Of a stretch of DNA of 64,000 bases, positions 17,298 through 25,236 are shown piece after piece. How positions within the stretch are numbered: the stretch's first letter is position 1; the number at the start of each line of letters is the position of its first letter. A model generated the notes under the pieces. The model saw only the letters and a list, made by a program, of their open reading frames with translations. It did not search any database and was not told the origin of the DNA. The DNA lies in NCBI RefSeq assembly GCF_947494055.1, contig NZ_CANLTR010000003.1:62001-126000 (forward strand), given 5' to 3'. The translations under genes were made by a program, and so were the position numbers. The stretch is from an uncultured Jannaschia sp. (GTDB taxonomy: Bacteria > Pseudomonadota > Alphaproteobacteria > Rhodobacterales > Rhodobacteraceae).

Positions 17298-18935
17298 TTG
17301 GCGCGAAGCACGAAGAAACCGCCTGCGAAGACGGAAACCGATCACGCCCTCGACACCCCGGCGCATACCGATTTCACGATGCCTTCGCAGGACGACGCAG
17401 CCGGCCCGGACCGCGAGGCCGAGCAGAGCCTGGAGACTTCGGACGTCGAGCAAGACGCCGAAACATCGACCGTCGAGCAGGCCGCCGGCACTTCTGCCGT
17501 CGATCAGGATGCCGAGACGTCGGACGCCGCCGGCCCCGACATAGCCGTTCCAAGGGTGGGCCGGTCGTCCGGAACGAAGGCTTCCGCGGCGAAGACGGAC
17601 GACGTGACCGAACCTCCGAGCGAAACGTCCGCCGATATCGGCGAGACCGCTGCGGGGGTGGACTCGCCCGATTCCGAGGAATCGTCCGTTGACGAACCTG
17701 ACCCCGAGGCCTCGGCGGAGACGGCCAGCACGCCGCGGGTGGATCGCGATCAGGTAACCGGGGCCCCGGGGTCGCAGGACGACGCGTCCGATCCGGTCGC
17801 GGGGGCGGACACGCGCTCGGATGCGGACGGGGGGAACGGCGGGACCGCCATCGCCCCCGCGCCGCAACCGCAGATTCTGGAGAAGCGCGGACCGGGCTTT
17901 CTGCCGCTGGTTCTGGGCGGCCTCGTCGCCGGGGCGATCGGCTATGCCGTGCCGACCTTCCTGATACAGGACGATACGCCGACCGAGGTCGGGAACCCGG
18001 CCATCGACGACAGCCGCATTGCCGCGGTGGAGGCGGACGTCGCCGAGTTGTCGGCCCGCCCGGCCTCGACCGCCGCGATCGACGAATCCGATCTGGAGGC
18101 GATCCGGGGCGCGCAGGCCGAGCTGAACGACCGCCTCGACGCGATCGAGTCGCAGGTCGGCGCGCTCGAGGGGCGGTCCGCGGTGGCAGATGCGACGCAA
18201 GACCTGCGCACGCAGGTGGAGACGATGGGATCCGATATCGAGTCGCTCCGTACGGACCTGACTGGGCGGGTCGACGCGCTGGCCGGCGACGTCGATGCGC
18301 TGTCCGGGCAGGTCGGGTCGCTCTCCGACGAGGTCGAGTCCCTTTCGGGCCAGTTCGACACGGTATCCGGCGAGTTCGAGACGCTTCGGGACGACCTCGG
18401 CCCGCGACTCGACAGCGTGGAGAGCCAGTTGTCGGAGGTTTCGGCGCGGGCCGACGACGTGGAAGCGGTTGCCGAGGCGCAGGCTCGCGAGGCGGCACGC
18501 AATCAGGTCGCGATCGCGCTCGAGTCCGGCGCGCCCTTTGCCGAACCGCTCGGCGTGCTCGGCCCCGCGCCCTGGGCGCTGTTCAACGCGGCCGACCGCG
18601 GCGTGGACACGCTGGGCGAGCTTCGCGCCGACTTCGCACCGCTTGCGCGCGAGGCTTTGCGCGCGGCGCGGACCGCGGAGACGGAGCCGGGCGTCGCCTC
18701 GCTGTTCCGGAACGCGTTCAACGCGCGGTCCCTCGAACCGCGGGAGGGCGACGACCCGGACGCGGTGCTGAGCCGCGCGGACGCCGCGGTCGACGCGGGC
18801 GATCTGGAGGCCGCGCTGGACGAGATCGCCGCGCTGCCCGAAGATGCCCAGACGGTGCTGGCGGACTGGACCGAACGTGCGCGAACACGGGCCGAGGCCG
18901 TCGCGGCCGCGGATGAATTTCTGAAGGACGGGTGA
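17298..18935 (+). CDS. mic60: Alphaproteobacterial mitofilin (Mic60) homologue
   Basis: The 545-residue membrane protein is placed between hemD and hemY, as known for alphaproteobacterial Mic60 (COG4223). Mic60 shapes inner-membrane invaginations and contacts outer-membrane proteins. Residues 1-195 are acidic and low-complexity, with tandem repeats near 45-77 (VEQDAETS type). One membrane helix is at 200-223, a long coiled coil at about 240-400, and a mitofilin-like C-terminal domain at 400-545. The start is a TTG at 17298 with GGAGGGG 5 nt upstream; it yields (M)ARSTKKPPAK, the usual N-terminus. The family is recognised mainly by architecture and synteny. Confidence 0.82.
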   Translation: MARSTKKPPAKTETDHALDTPAHTDFTMPSQDDAAGPDREAEQSLETSDVEQDAETSTVEQAAGTSAVDQDAETSDAAGPDIAVPRVGRSSGTKASAAKTDDVTEPPSETSADIGETAAGVDSPDSEESSVDEPDPEASAETASTPRVDRDQVTGAPGSQDDASDPVAGADTRSDADGGNGGTAIAPAPQPQILEKRGPGFLPLVLGGLVAGAIGYAVPTFLIQDDTPTEVGNPAIDDSRIAAVEADVAELSARPASTAAIDESDLEAIRGAQAELNDRLDAIESQVGALEGRSAVADATQDLRTQVETMGSDIESLRTDLTGRVDALAGDVDALSGQVGSLSDEVESLSGQFDTVSGEFETLRDDLGPRLDSVESQLSEVSARADDVEAVAEAQAREAARNQVAIALESGAPFAEPLGVLGPAPWALFNAADRGVDTLGELRADFAPLAREALRAARTAETEPGVASLFRNAFNARSLEPREGDDPDAVLSRADAAVDAGDLEAALDEIAALPEDAQTVLADWTERARTRAEAVAAADEFLKDG

Positions 18936-18944
18936 GGATTCTCG

Positions 18945-20513
18945 ATGCTCTGGTCGCTGTTCAAGATCCTGCTCTTCGTGGCGCTCATCGTAGCGCTGGC
19001 CTTCGGCGTGCAATGGCTCCTGTCGGTCTCGGGCGAGGTGCTCGTGACCTTCAACGGCCAGGAATACGTCCTGCCGCCCCTGATGGTGGTGATCTGCGCG
19101 CTGGCGTTGATGCTCGCGCTCTGGGTGCTGTTCAAGCTGGCGGGACTGCTAATCGCGGCGCTGCGCTTCATCAATGGCGACGACACCGCGCTGGGGGCGT
19201 ATTTCGATCGCAACCGGGAACGGAAGGGCTACGACGCGCTGTCCGACAGCCTGATCGCGCTGGCCTCCGGCGAGGCGCGCGAGGCCGCGGCCAAGGCGCA
19301 GAAGGCGGAACGGTACCTGCAGCGGCCCGAAGTGACGACCCTGCTGGTCGCGCAGGCGTCGGAGGCGGCCGGGGAGACGGCGCGGGCGCGCGATGCGTGG
19401 AAGGAGCTTCTCGCGCATGACCGCACCCGCTTCGTCGGGGTGCGCGGCCTGATGCGGCAGAAGCTCGAGGAGGGCGACACGGAGACGGCGATGAAGCTGG
19501 CCGAGAAGGCCTTCGCGCTGAAGCCGCGCCACGTGGAGACGCAGGACACGCTTCTCCGGCTGCAGGCCCGCGACGAGAACTGGGACGGGGCGCGGCGGGT
19601 GCTCACCGCCAAGCTCAAGGCCGGCACGCTCCCGAAGGACGTCTACAAGCGGCGCGAGGCGGTGCTGAGCCTCGCCGATGCCCGCGATCAGCTCGCCCGC
19701 GGCGATACCGGAAAGGCGCATGCCGAAATCCTCGAGGCGAACCGTCTGTCGCCCGAGCTCGTGCCCGCCGCCGTCCTCGCGGCGCGGGCGCATATCGAGG
19801 CAGGCGAACTGCGCCGGGCGTCCAAGGTCCTCAGGGTCGCGCGGGCGAGGACGCCGCATCCCGACCTCGCCGCGGCCTTCGCCGATATCGATCCGGCCGA
19901 GACCCCGGCGGCGCGGATCAAGCGGTTCCAGCCGTTCCTGAAGGTCGCGCCGGACGCGCCCGAGACACGGATGCTGGATGCCGAATTGCACCTTGCGGCC
20001 GAGGACTTCCCCGGTGCGCGCCGGGCCTTGGGCAAGACCTGGGAGACGCATCCGACGACGCGCTCGCTGTCGCTGATGGCGGCGATCGAGCGGGGCGAGG
20101 GCGCGTCCGAGGCCGTGGTGCGCGGCTGGCTGGCCAAGGCGCTCACCGCGTCGCGCGGGCCGCAATGGGTTTGCGACAATTGCGGCACGGTCCATGCCGA
20201 CTGGCTGCCGGTCTGTACGCATTGCGAGGCGTTCGACAGCCTCGAATGGCGCGAGGTCGAGTCCGGCGGGTCCGGAACCGCCACGCTGTCCTCTGAGATG
20301 CTGCCGCTGCTGATCGGCCCGTCCACGGCCGGGATATCTGACGCGGAGACCGCCGCGCCCGCCCCCGAGCCGCAGAAGCAGAACGACGAGCACCCCGCCG
20401 ACACGGACGCTACCCGGCGTGAGGCCGACCCGATCGAGACGTTGCCGGCCGGATCCTCTCCGCCAGCGCCGCAGGACGAGGCTCCGACCACCGCGGGAAC
20501 GTCGCGAATGTAG
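18945..20513 (+). CDS. hemY: HemY-type TPR membrane protein with C-terminal zinc ribbon
   Basis: The 522-residue protein has two N-terminal membrane helices (5-27, 43-73) forming the HemY_N domain, then TPR-like helical repeats (about 100-400). A four-cysteine ribbon follows: C410, C413, C424 and C427 (CDNC and CTHC with DSLEW after it). A disordered acidic tail ends the protein. This is the HemY protein of heme operons (function unclear), not protoporphyrinogen oxidase. Helices, TPRs and a final rubredoxin-like ribbon are also the plan of LapB/YciM. GGTGAGG lies upstream of the ATG, 9 bp after mic60. Confidence 0.88.
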   Translation: MLWSLFKILLFVALIVALAFGVQWLLSVSGEVLVTFNGQEYVLPPLMVVICALALMLALWVLFKLAGLLIAALRFINGDDTALGAYFDRNRERKGYDALSDSLIALASGEAREAAAKAQKAERYLQRPEVTTLLVAQASEAAGETARARDAWKELLAHDRTRFVGVRGLMRQKLEEGDTETAMKLAEKAFALKPRHVETQDTLLRLQARDENWDGARRVLTAKLKAGTLPKDVYKRREAVLSLADARDQLARGDTGKAHAEILEANRLSPELVPAAVLAARAHIEAGELRRASKVLRVARARTPHPDLAAAFADIDPAETPAARIKRFQPFLKVAPDAPETRMLDAELHLAAEDFPGARRALGKTWETHPTTRSLSLMAAIERGEGASEAVVRGWLAKALTASRGPQWVCDNCGTVHADWLPVCTHCEAFDSLEWREVESGGSGTATLSSEMLPLLIGPSTAGISDAETAAPAPEPQKQNDEHPADTDATRREADPIETLPAGSSPPAPQDEAPTTAGTSRM

Positions 20514-20565
20514 GAAATTCGGGGCTGGAAACGGCTTCGGACCCCTGCTAGGACGCCGCCACGGT

Positions 20566-20641
20566 GCCGCTGTAGCTCAGCTGGTAGAGCACGTCATTCG
20601 TAATGATGGGGTCGGGGGTTCGAGTCCCTTCAGCGGCACCA
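20566..20641 (+). tRNA. tRNA-Thr (CGT)
   Basis: It folds as a cloverleaf: acceptor GCCGCTG/CAGCGGC, D-arm TAGCTCAGCTGGTAGAGC, anticodon stem CGTCA/TGATG with loop TTCGTAA (anticodon CGT), T-arm GGGGGTTCGAGTCCCTT. The 3' CCA is encoded. It has 76 bases. Confidence 0.97.
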
Positions 20642-20665
20642 GTCGGATCAGACCCGAAAGAAAAA

Positions 20666-20694
20666 GCCCGCATCTCCGGATGCGGGCCTTTCTC
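20666..20694 (+). terminator. Rho-independent terminator after tRNA-Thr
   Basis: A 9-bp perfect stem GCCCGCATC/GATGCGGGC with loop TCCG is followed by CTTTCTC. It ends the tRNA-Thr transcript. A run of A on its left side may let it also work for the opposing pqiC transcript. Confidence 0.85.
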
Positions 20695-20723
20695 GTGAGG
20701 CGATCGCGGGGAGCGTCACACGG

Positions 20724-21269
20724 TCAGAGATCACCCGCGACGACGAGCGCGAGTTGCAGCCAGGCCGCTTCGTGGGCGGCGATTATTGCGGGATAGCTTT
20801 CAGGGTCGGCGACCGGGATTGTGATGCCGAAGTTCCCCACCCGGTCGCGCCCCTCCGTCTCCGACCGCACGGCGTAGGTTCCGGTGAAGCGGAGGGTACC
20901 GGTGGACTGCACGATCATGTCCTCGACGAAGACGGAGACCTCCGCCTCCGGAAAGCCCGAGAGCGGCCAGGGCTCGACCGCCACGCGGGCATCGGTGATC
21001 GTGTTCAGATGCCGCGCCAGCGCCCCCTGCAACGCGCGGTCGGGCAGGTCCGCCCAGAGCCTGTCGGTGTTGGTGACGAGGCTGCCGTCGGGCTGTTCGA
21101 TCGGGATCTCCTGGTTGATCGCGTATTCCGGTATCGAGACCTCGTTCACCTGAACCGACGCCGCCGCGACGTTCACGCGGGTTTCGGTCGTGGCCGGCGG
21201 CGGTGAGAAATATTGCGTCTCGCCGCAGGCGGTCAGGGTGAGGAGGAGGGCGGCGAGGGATGCTCTCAT
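20724..21269 (-). CDS. pqiC: PqiC-like lipoprotein, MCE system auxiliary component
   Basis: The 181-residue protein has a lipoprotein signal with lipobox LTAC (cysteine 15), so it should be lipidated. It then shows the ABC-transporter auxiliary fold typical of PqiC (ETRVNVAAASVQVNEVSIPEY, LWADLPDRAL, LQGALARHLNT). PqiC is an outer-membrane lipoprotein that holds the periplasmic tip of the PqiB needle. It is the last gene of the tamA-tamB-pqi operon, 3 nt after the pqiB stop. Confidence 0.85.
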   Translation of the reverse strand: MRASLAALLLTLTACGETQYFSPPPATTETRVNVAAASVQVNEVSIPEYAINQEIPIEQPDGSLVTNTDRLWADLPDRALQGALARHLNTITDARVAVEPWPLSGFPEAEVSVFVEDMIVQSTGTLRFTGTYAVRSETEGRDRVGNFGITIPVADPESYPAIIAAHEAAWLQLALVVAGDL

Positions 21270-21272
21270 GGG

Positions 21273-24005
21273 TCAGCGTCCTAGCAGGAGGGAGTTCGGG
21301 TTGCGTTCGATCGTGCGCGAGAGGGACGAGACGTCTTCCGCCGCCCGCGTCGCGGCGCGCAGCGCGCGGTAGAGCTCGGCGTTGATACGGCTGTCGCTGC
21401 CGTAGCCGGCCAGAACACCGCTGGCATCGTTCGAGAGCGTCGCGAGCCGATCCACGAGCGCGGGCAGGTCCTGTGCGGCCTCGCGGATGCTGTCGGCCGC
21501 GGTCGAGGAGGAACGGAGCGTGGCGTTGAGGTTGTCGAGCGTGCCGCCGGTTCGGATCGTCTCGATCGTCAGCCGTAGTTCCTCGAGCGTGTCGGACAGG
21601 ACGACAGGGACGTCGTCGGCCTCGTCCGAGGACAGGAACGCATCGGCCGTGGTCATCAGCTGCGTCGTGGAGTCGACCAGCTCGTCGAGCGCGAGGGCGT
21701 TGGCCTTGGCCGAGAGCGTGTTGAGGTTCTGGCCCAGCAATTCCGCCTCGGTCAGCACGCGCTCGGCCGAGGCAGAGAGTTCAGGCAGGTTCCGCGTGCC
21801 GTTCGCGACCGATTGCGCCGCCGCGGCGGCGGCGTCGAGCGCCGCAGCGAGGCGGGACGCCGCGTCCTGCTCGGCTAGGTCCTGTACGAGGACGCGGATA
21901 TCGGCGCTGGTGGTCGCGAGTTCGGAGATGATCGTCTGGACCTCGGGGCTGGCCACGAGGGTGCGGCCGTCCTCGAGGAGGCCGCGTGCGGCGCCGGGCA
22001 GGGCCTGCGTGTCGGCCGAGGCGAGGAGCGCTTCGGCGGCGGCGGCGACTCCGTCGATCTGCGACCGGAGCGAGCCGAGATCGGCTGTTCCGGCGGCGAC
22101 GTTCGCGGCCGTCGTGTCGATGGCTGCCAGCGCGCGGTCCACGGTGGCCGAGATCGCGGTCCCGTCGAAGGGCGCGACCACCGCCCGGATGTCGGCGCTT
22201 GCCGCGGCGAGGTCGGAGAGGATGGCGTCGAGTTCGGGCGCGGCGATCAGGTCGCGCGCGTTGCGCAGCGTGTCCGCGGCGAGACCGGGGATGGCCCGGG
22301 TGCCCTCGTCGTCGAGAATCCCGTTCACGCCGTCCAGCGTCGCCCGCGCCGCACCGACGACGGCGTCGAGGTTCTCCGTGCCAGCCGCGATGTTGTCGGC
22401 CGCCGCCTGGGCTGCGGCCAGCGCGTCCGCGAGGCGGGTCGCGATGTCGCGTTCGGCGATGTCGGCGGAGATCGCGCGGAGGTTGCCGGAGATCGCCTCG
22501 ATGTCGGTGAGCGTGGCGGCGATCTCGGGGGTCGACAGGATGGCTTGCCCGTCCTCGACAAGCCCGCGCCCGTCGGTGAGCAGCGCGAGCACCTGGGCCG
22601 GAATGGCGCGGGTCGACTCGTCGGCGGCGAGGCGGTTGACGTTGTCCAGCAGGTCGGTCGCCGAGCCCAGAAGCTCCTCGACCGGCAGGTCGTTGATCCG
22701 TTGCAGGACGGATTGCGCGCTGGCCGTGATGTCGTCGATCTCGGCCGGGACCGTGGGGATGAGCGGATTCGCTGCCACGCCGATCTCGAGCCGCCCGGGC
22801 TCCGTCTCGGGGGCGTCGACCAGTTCGATGGCGAGGCTGCCGCCGAAGAGGGAGGTCGAGACCAGCTGCGCCCTCAGACCGTCCTCCACGAGTTCGTCGA
22901 TGAAGTCGATGCCATCGATCTCGTTGCCGCCCTCGGCGAAGCCCATTCGCTGCGGCTGCAGCGACATCACGGCAAGAAGCTCTACCTCGTTGGTCGGATC
23001 GTCGGGGCGGACGAAGCCGGTGACGCCGGTCACGAGCCCGACGCGAACGCCGCGGTAGCGAACGATGGCGCCCTCGGAAAGGCCCCCCGCGACGGTGGGA
23101 AACAGCGCCGAGATGGTGACGCTCTGCTCGGCGGGCGCCTCGAAGCTGGACGTGCGGGCGGCGTCCTCGGTGTCGAAGATGTTGTAGACGTAGCCAGCCT
23201 CGATCTGCGTGCCGCCGGAGATCAGGGTGTCGAAATTGACGCCGCCCTCGAGGATCGACGCGATCGAACCGATGCGGATGTCGACGCCACCCGCGCCGAG
23301 CGAGGCCGACACGCCCGAGGCGTCCCAGAACCGCGTGGCCGTCGAGAGTTGCCGGTCGTAGGGCGACAGGATGAAGGCGTCGACGCGCACCTCGGTGCCG
23401 TCGGGGGACAGGGTTGGCTCGGAGACCTCGCCCACCTCGATGCCGCGATAGAGGATTGGCGCGCCCGGGCCGAGGCGGGAGCTGTCCTTCGCGCGCAGCA
23501 CGATCGCCGTGCCCTCCACGCCCGGCGGGATGATCGGCGCGCGTTCGTTGCCGACGAAGGCCGTCTGTGCGTTGGCGGCCCGGTTGTCCCAGGTTCCCTG
23601 GATGTATGTGCCCGAGAGGATCGTGTTCAGGCCCTGCACGCCGCGCGCGGTCACTTCCGGCTGGACGATCCAGAAACTGGCGCTCTCGTCGAGGAAGGGG
23701 GCGATGTCGTTGTTGACGCGGACATAGACGTTGACCTCACTCAGGTCGGAGGTGAAGCCCACATCCTCGACGATGCCGACCGTCACCTCGCGGTAGCGCA
23801 GCGTGGTCTGTCCCACGGTGACGCCGGACGCGTCCGGGAAGGAAATCGAGATCAGGACGCCGCGATCGGACCAGGACTGGTAGGCGATCGCCAGCGCGAT
23901 CAGGACCGCCACGACCGGCACGAGCCAGACGGCGGAGACGATGCCGCGGCGGCTGCGACGGGTCTCGGAGACGGGCGCGGCGGGACGGTTCGGGTCGTCG
24001 GTCAT
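21273..24005 (-). CDS. pqiB: PqiB-like MCE-domain needle protein with long repeat region
   Basis: The 910-residue protein has an N-terminal membrane helix (24-43) and three MCE domains (about 50-140, 165-230, 293-395) with typical GVTVGQTTLRYREVTVG and ISGGTQIEAG/LFGGSLAIEL motifs. Such proteins form hexameric tunnels that carry lipid across the periplasm. From about 425 to the end is a helical region with repeats of about 100 residues, each marked by a RAIP/QALP turn (near 466, 570 and 667) and a downstream LVxxPEL/V helix. E. coli PqiB is about 546 residues, so the helical part is greatly extended. The ATG overlaps the pqiA stop. Confidence 0.9.
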   Translation of the reverse strand: MTDDPNRPAAPVSETRRSRRGIVSAVWLVPVVAVLIALAIAYQSWSDRGVLISISFPDASGVTVGQTTLRYREVTVGIVEDVGFTSDLSEVNVYVRVNNDIAPFLDESASFWIVQPEVTARGVQGLNTILSGTYIQGTWDNRAANAQTAFVGNERAPIIPPGVEGTAIVLRAKDSSRLGPGAPILYRGIEVGEVSEPTLSPDGTEVRVDAFILSPYDRQLSTATRFWDASGVSASLGAGGVDIRIGSIASILEGGVNFDTLISGGTQIEAGYVYNIFDTEDAARTSSFEAPAEQSVTISALFPTVAGGLSEGAIVRYRGVRVGLVTGVTGFVRPDDPTNEVELLAVMSLQPQRMGFAEGGNEIDGIDFIDELVEDGLRAQLVSTSLFGGSLAIELVDAPETEPGRLEIGVAANPLIPTVPAEIDDITASAQSVLQRINDLPVEELLGSATDLLDNVNRLAADESTRAIPAQVLALLTDGRGLVEDGQAILSTPEIAATLTDIEAISGNLRAISADIAERDIATRLADALAAAQAAADNIAAGTENLDAVVGAARATLDGVNGILDDEGTRAIPGLAADTLRNARDLIAAPELDAILSDLAAASADIRAVVAPFDGTAISATVDRALAAIDTTAANVAAGTADLGSLRSQIDGVAAAAEALLASADTQALPGAARGLLEDGRTLVASPEVQTIISELATTSADIRVLVQDLAEQDAASRLAAALDAAAAAAQSVANGTRNLPELSASAERVLTEAELLGQNLNTLSAKANALALDELVDSTTQLMTTADAFLSSDEADDVPVVLSDTLEELRLTIETIRTGGTLDNLNATLRSSSTAADSIREAAQDLPALVDRLATLSNDASGVLAGYGSDSRINAELYRALRAATRAAEDVSSLSRTIERNPNSLLLGR

Positions 24006-24649
24006 GCAGGACTTTCGTCGGAGGTCTGCCGGATCTGATCCCAGATGCGGCGACTGTCGAAGCTCATGGCGGCGAGCATGGTGAACACGACCGATAGCGC
24101 GAAGCAGACGGCAGCGACACCGGGATTGATCGTCGCAAGCAGGTTGAACTGCACCAGCGCGGCGAGGATGGCGACGACGAAGACGTCGATCATCGACCAG
24201 CGCCCGATCCATTCGACGACCTCGTAGAGGTGCAGGAGCTGGCCGGGCTTGTGGCCGTGCGGGCGTCGCACGATGGTCGCGAGATAGGCGATCGCGATGA
24301 ACTTACCGACGGGGATGATGACGCTCGCGAAGAAGACGATGCCCGCGACGCCGTAGGCGCCGTGATGGGCAAGCTCGATCACCCCGCCGACGATGGTCGC
24401 GTCCTGCACTTGTCCGACCGTCCGCGTCAGGAGCATCGGATAGAGGTTGGCGGGGATGTAGGCCATCAGCCCGACGAGCCACCACGCCCAGACCCGTTGC
24501 ATCGAGGTGCGGTCGCGGCTTTCCAGCGAACCGCCGCAACGCGTGCAGGTCCGCGTGCCCATCGGCGAGACGCGGGTGCAGTGCTGGCAGCCGACGAGGC
24601 CGGCCTCGCGGGCCGTCAGCGCCGCGATGCGGTGTCCAGTGCCGTCCAT
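24002..24649 (-). CDS. pqiA: PqiA-like membrane protein, C-terminal half
   Basis: The 215-residue protein corresponds to the second half of PqiA/LetA. It has a cytosolic zinc ribbon with two CxxC pairs (GCQHC near 20-24, CTRCGG near 35-40) and four membrane helices with ANLYPMLLT and EVVEWIGRWSMIDVFVVAIL. PqiA is the inner-membrane partner of the PqiB needle. The start ATG (24649) lies 34 bp inside the end of the N-terminal half gene, in another frame. The stop overlaps pqiB (ATGA). Confidence 0.88.
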   Translation of the reverse strand: MDGTGHRIAALTAREAGLVGCQHCTRVSPMGTRTCTRCGGSLESRDRTSMQRVWAWWLVGLMAYIPANLYPMLLTRTVGQVQDATIVGGVIELAHHGAYGVAGIVFFASVIIPVGKFIAIAYLATIVRRPHGHKPGQLLHLYEVVEWIGRWSMIDVFVVAILAALVQFNLLATINPGVAAVCFALSVVFTMLAAMSFDSRRIWDQIRQTSDESPA

Positions 24650-25236
24650 ATGGAATACTTGCTCAGCTGCGTGTCCTGCAGCGCCGTTATGAAGACGATG
24701 GCGGCGAAGGACCAGAAGGCGGGGCCCATCGCAAGCGTCGCGAGGTCGCCGAGCTTCACCAGCGCGACCGCGACGCCGATCATGAAGATCTCCGCCATCG
24801 CCCAGGGGCGAAGCGTCTCGGCCAGGCGCAGCGTGAAGGCCGCGCCGGGCAGGGGCGGACGGTCGAAGGACAATGGCCCGAGCGCCCAGATGAAGCAGAC
24901 CAGCCGCGACACCGGCAGGACGATGACGAAAAGCGTCACCGCGATGGCGAGGGGCGCCATCACGCCGCGGTTGAAGGCCATCGCCGTCTCGAAGACCGAG
25001 GCGCGGCTGTCGAAGACGCCGTTGCGAAGCTCGAGGAACGGGAAGAAGATCACGATGAACATCAGGACGAGCGAGGTCGAGGCCAGCACGACGATGCGGA
25101 CGATCGCCTCGGGGCGGTCCACCGCGATGACCGTGTTGCAGCGCACGCAACGCAGCCGCTTGCCATCCGTCACGCCATGGATCTCGTGCAGGGCGTCGCA
25201 GACCGGACAGCAGACCAGGTCTTCGGACGGGGCCAT
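24616..25236 (-). CDS. pqiA: PqiA-like membrane protein, N-terminal half
   Basis: The 206-residue protein matches the first half of PqiA/LetA. It begins with a four-cysteine ribbon (CCPVCDALH, then LRCVRCNT) and has four helices, with FFPFLELRNGVFDSRASVFET and ETLRPWAMAEIFMIGVAVALVKLGDL-type motifs. In E. coli the two halves are one 417-residue protein; here they are two overlapping genes. Each half has its own ribbon and plausible start, which argues against a plain sequencing frameshift. It is coupled to tamB by a 1-bp TGATG overlap. Confidence 0.88.
   Translation of the reverse strand: MAPSEDLVCCPVCDALHEIHGVTDGKRLRCVRCNTVIAVDRPEAIVRIVVLASTSLVLMFIVIFFPFLELRNGVFDSRASVFETAMAFNRGVMAPLAIAVTLFVIVLPVSRLVCFIWALGPLSFDRPPLPGAAFTLRLAETLRPWAMAEIFMIGVAVALVKLGDLATLAMGPAFWSFAAIVFITALQDTQLSKYSIWTALDTASRR

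Noticed and set aside
16875-19013. Long minus-strand open frame opposite mic60
   Set aside because: It is a shadow of the GC-rich coiled-coil gene. The plus frame has the expected membrane helix, coiled coil and synteny.
24616-24649. PqiA split as a sequencing frameshift
   Set aside because: Each half has its own start, ribbon and full helix set, and the overlap is clean, so a true gene split is more likely. It is kept as a finding.
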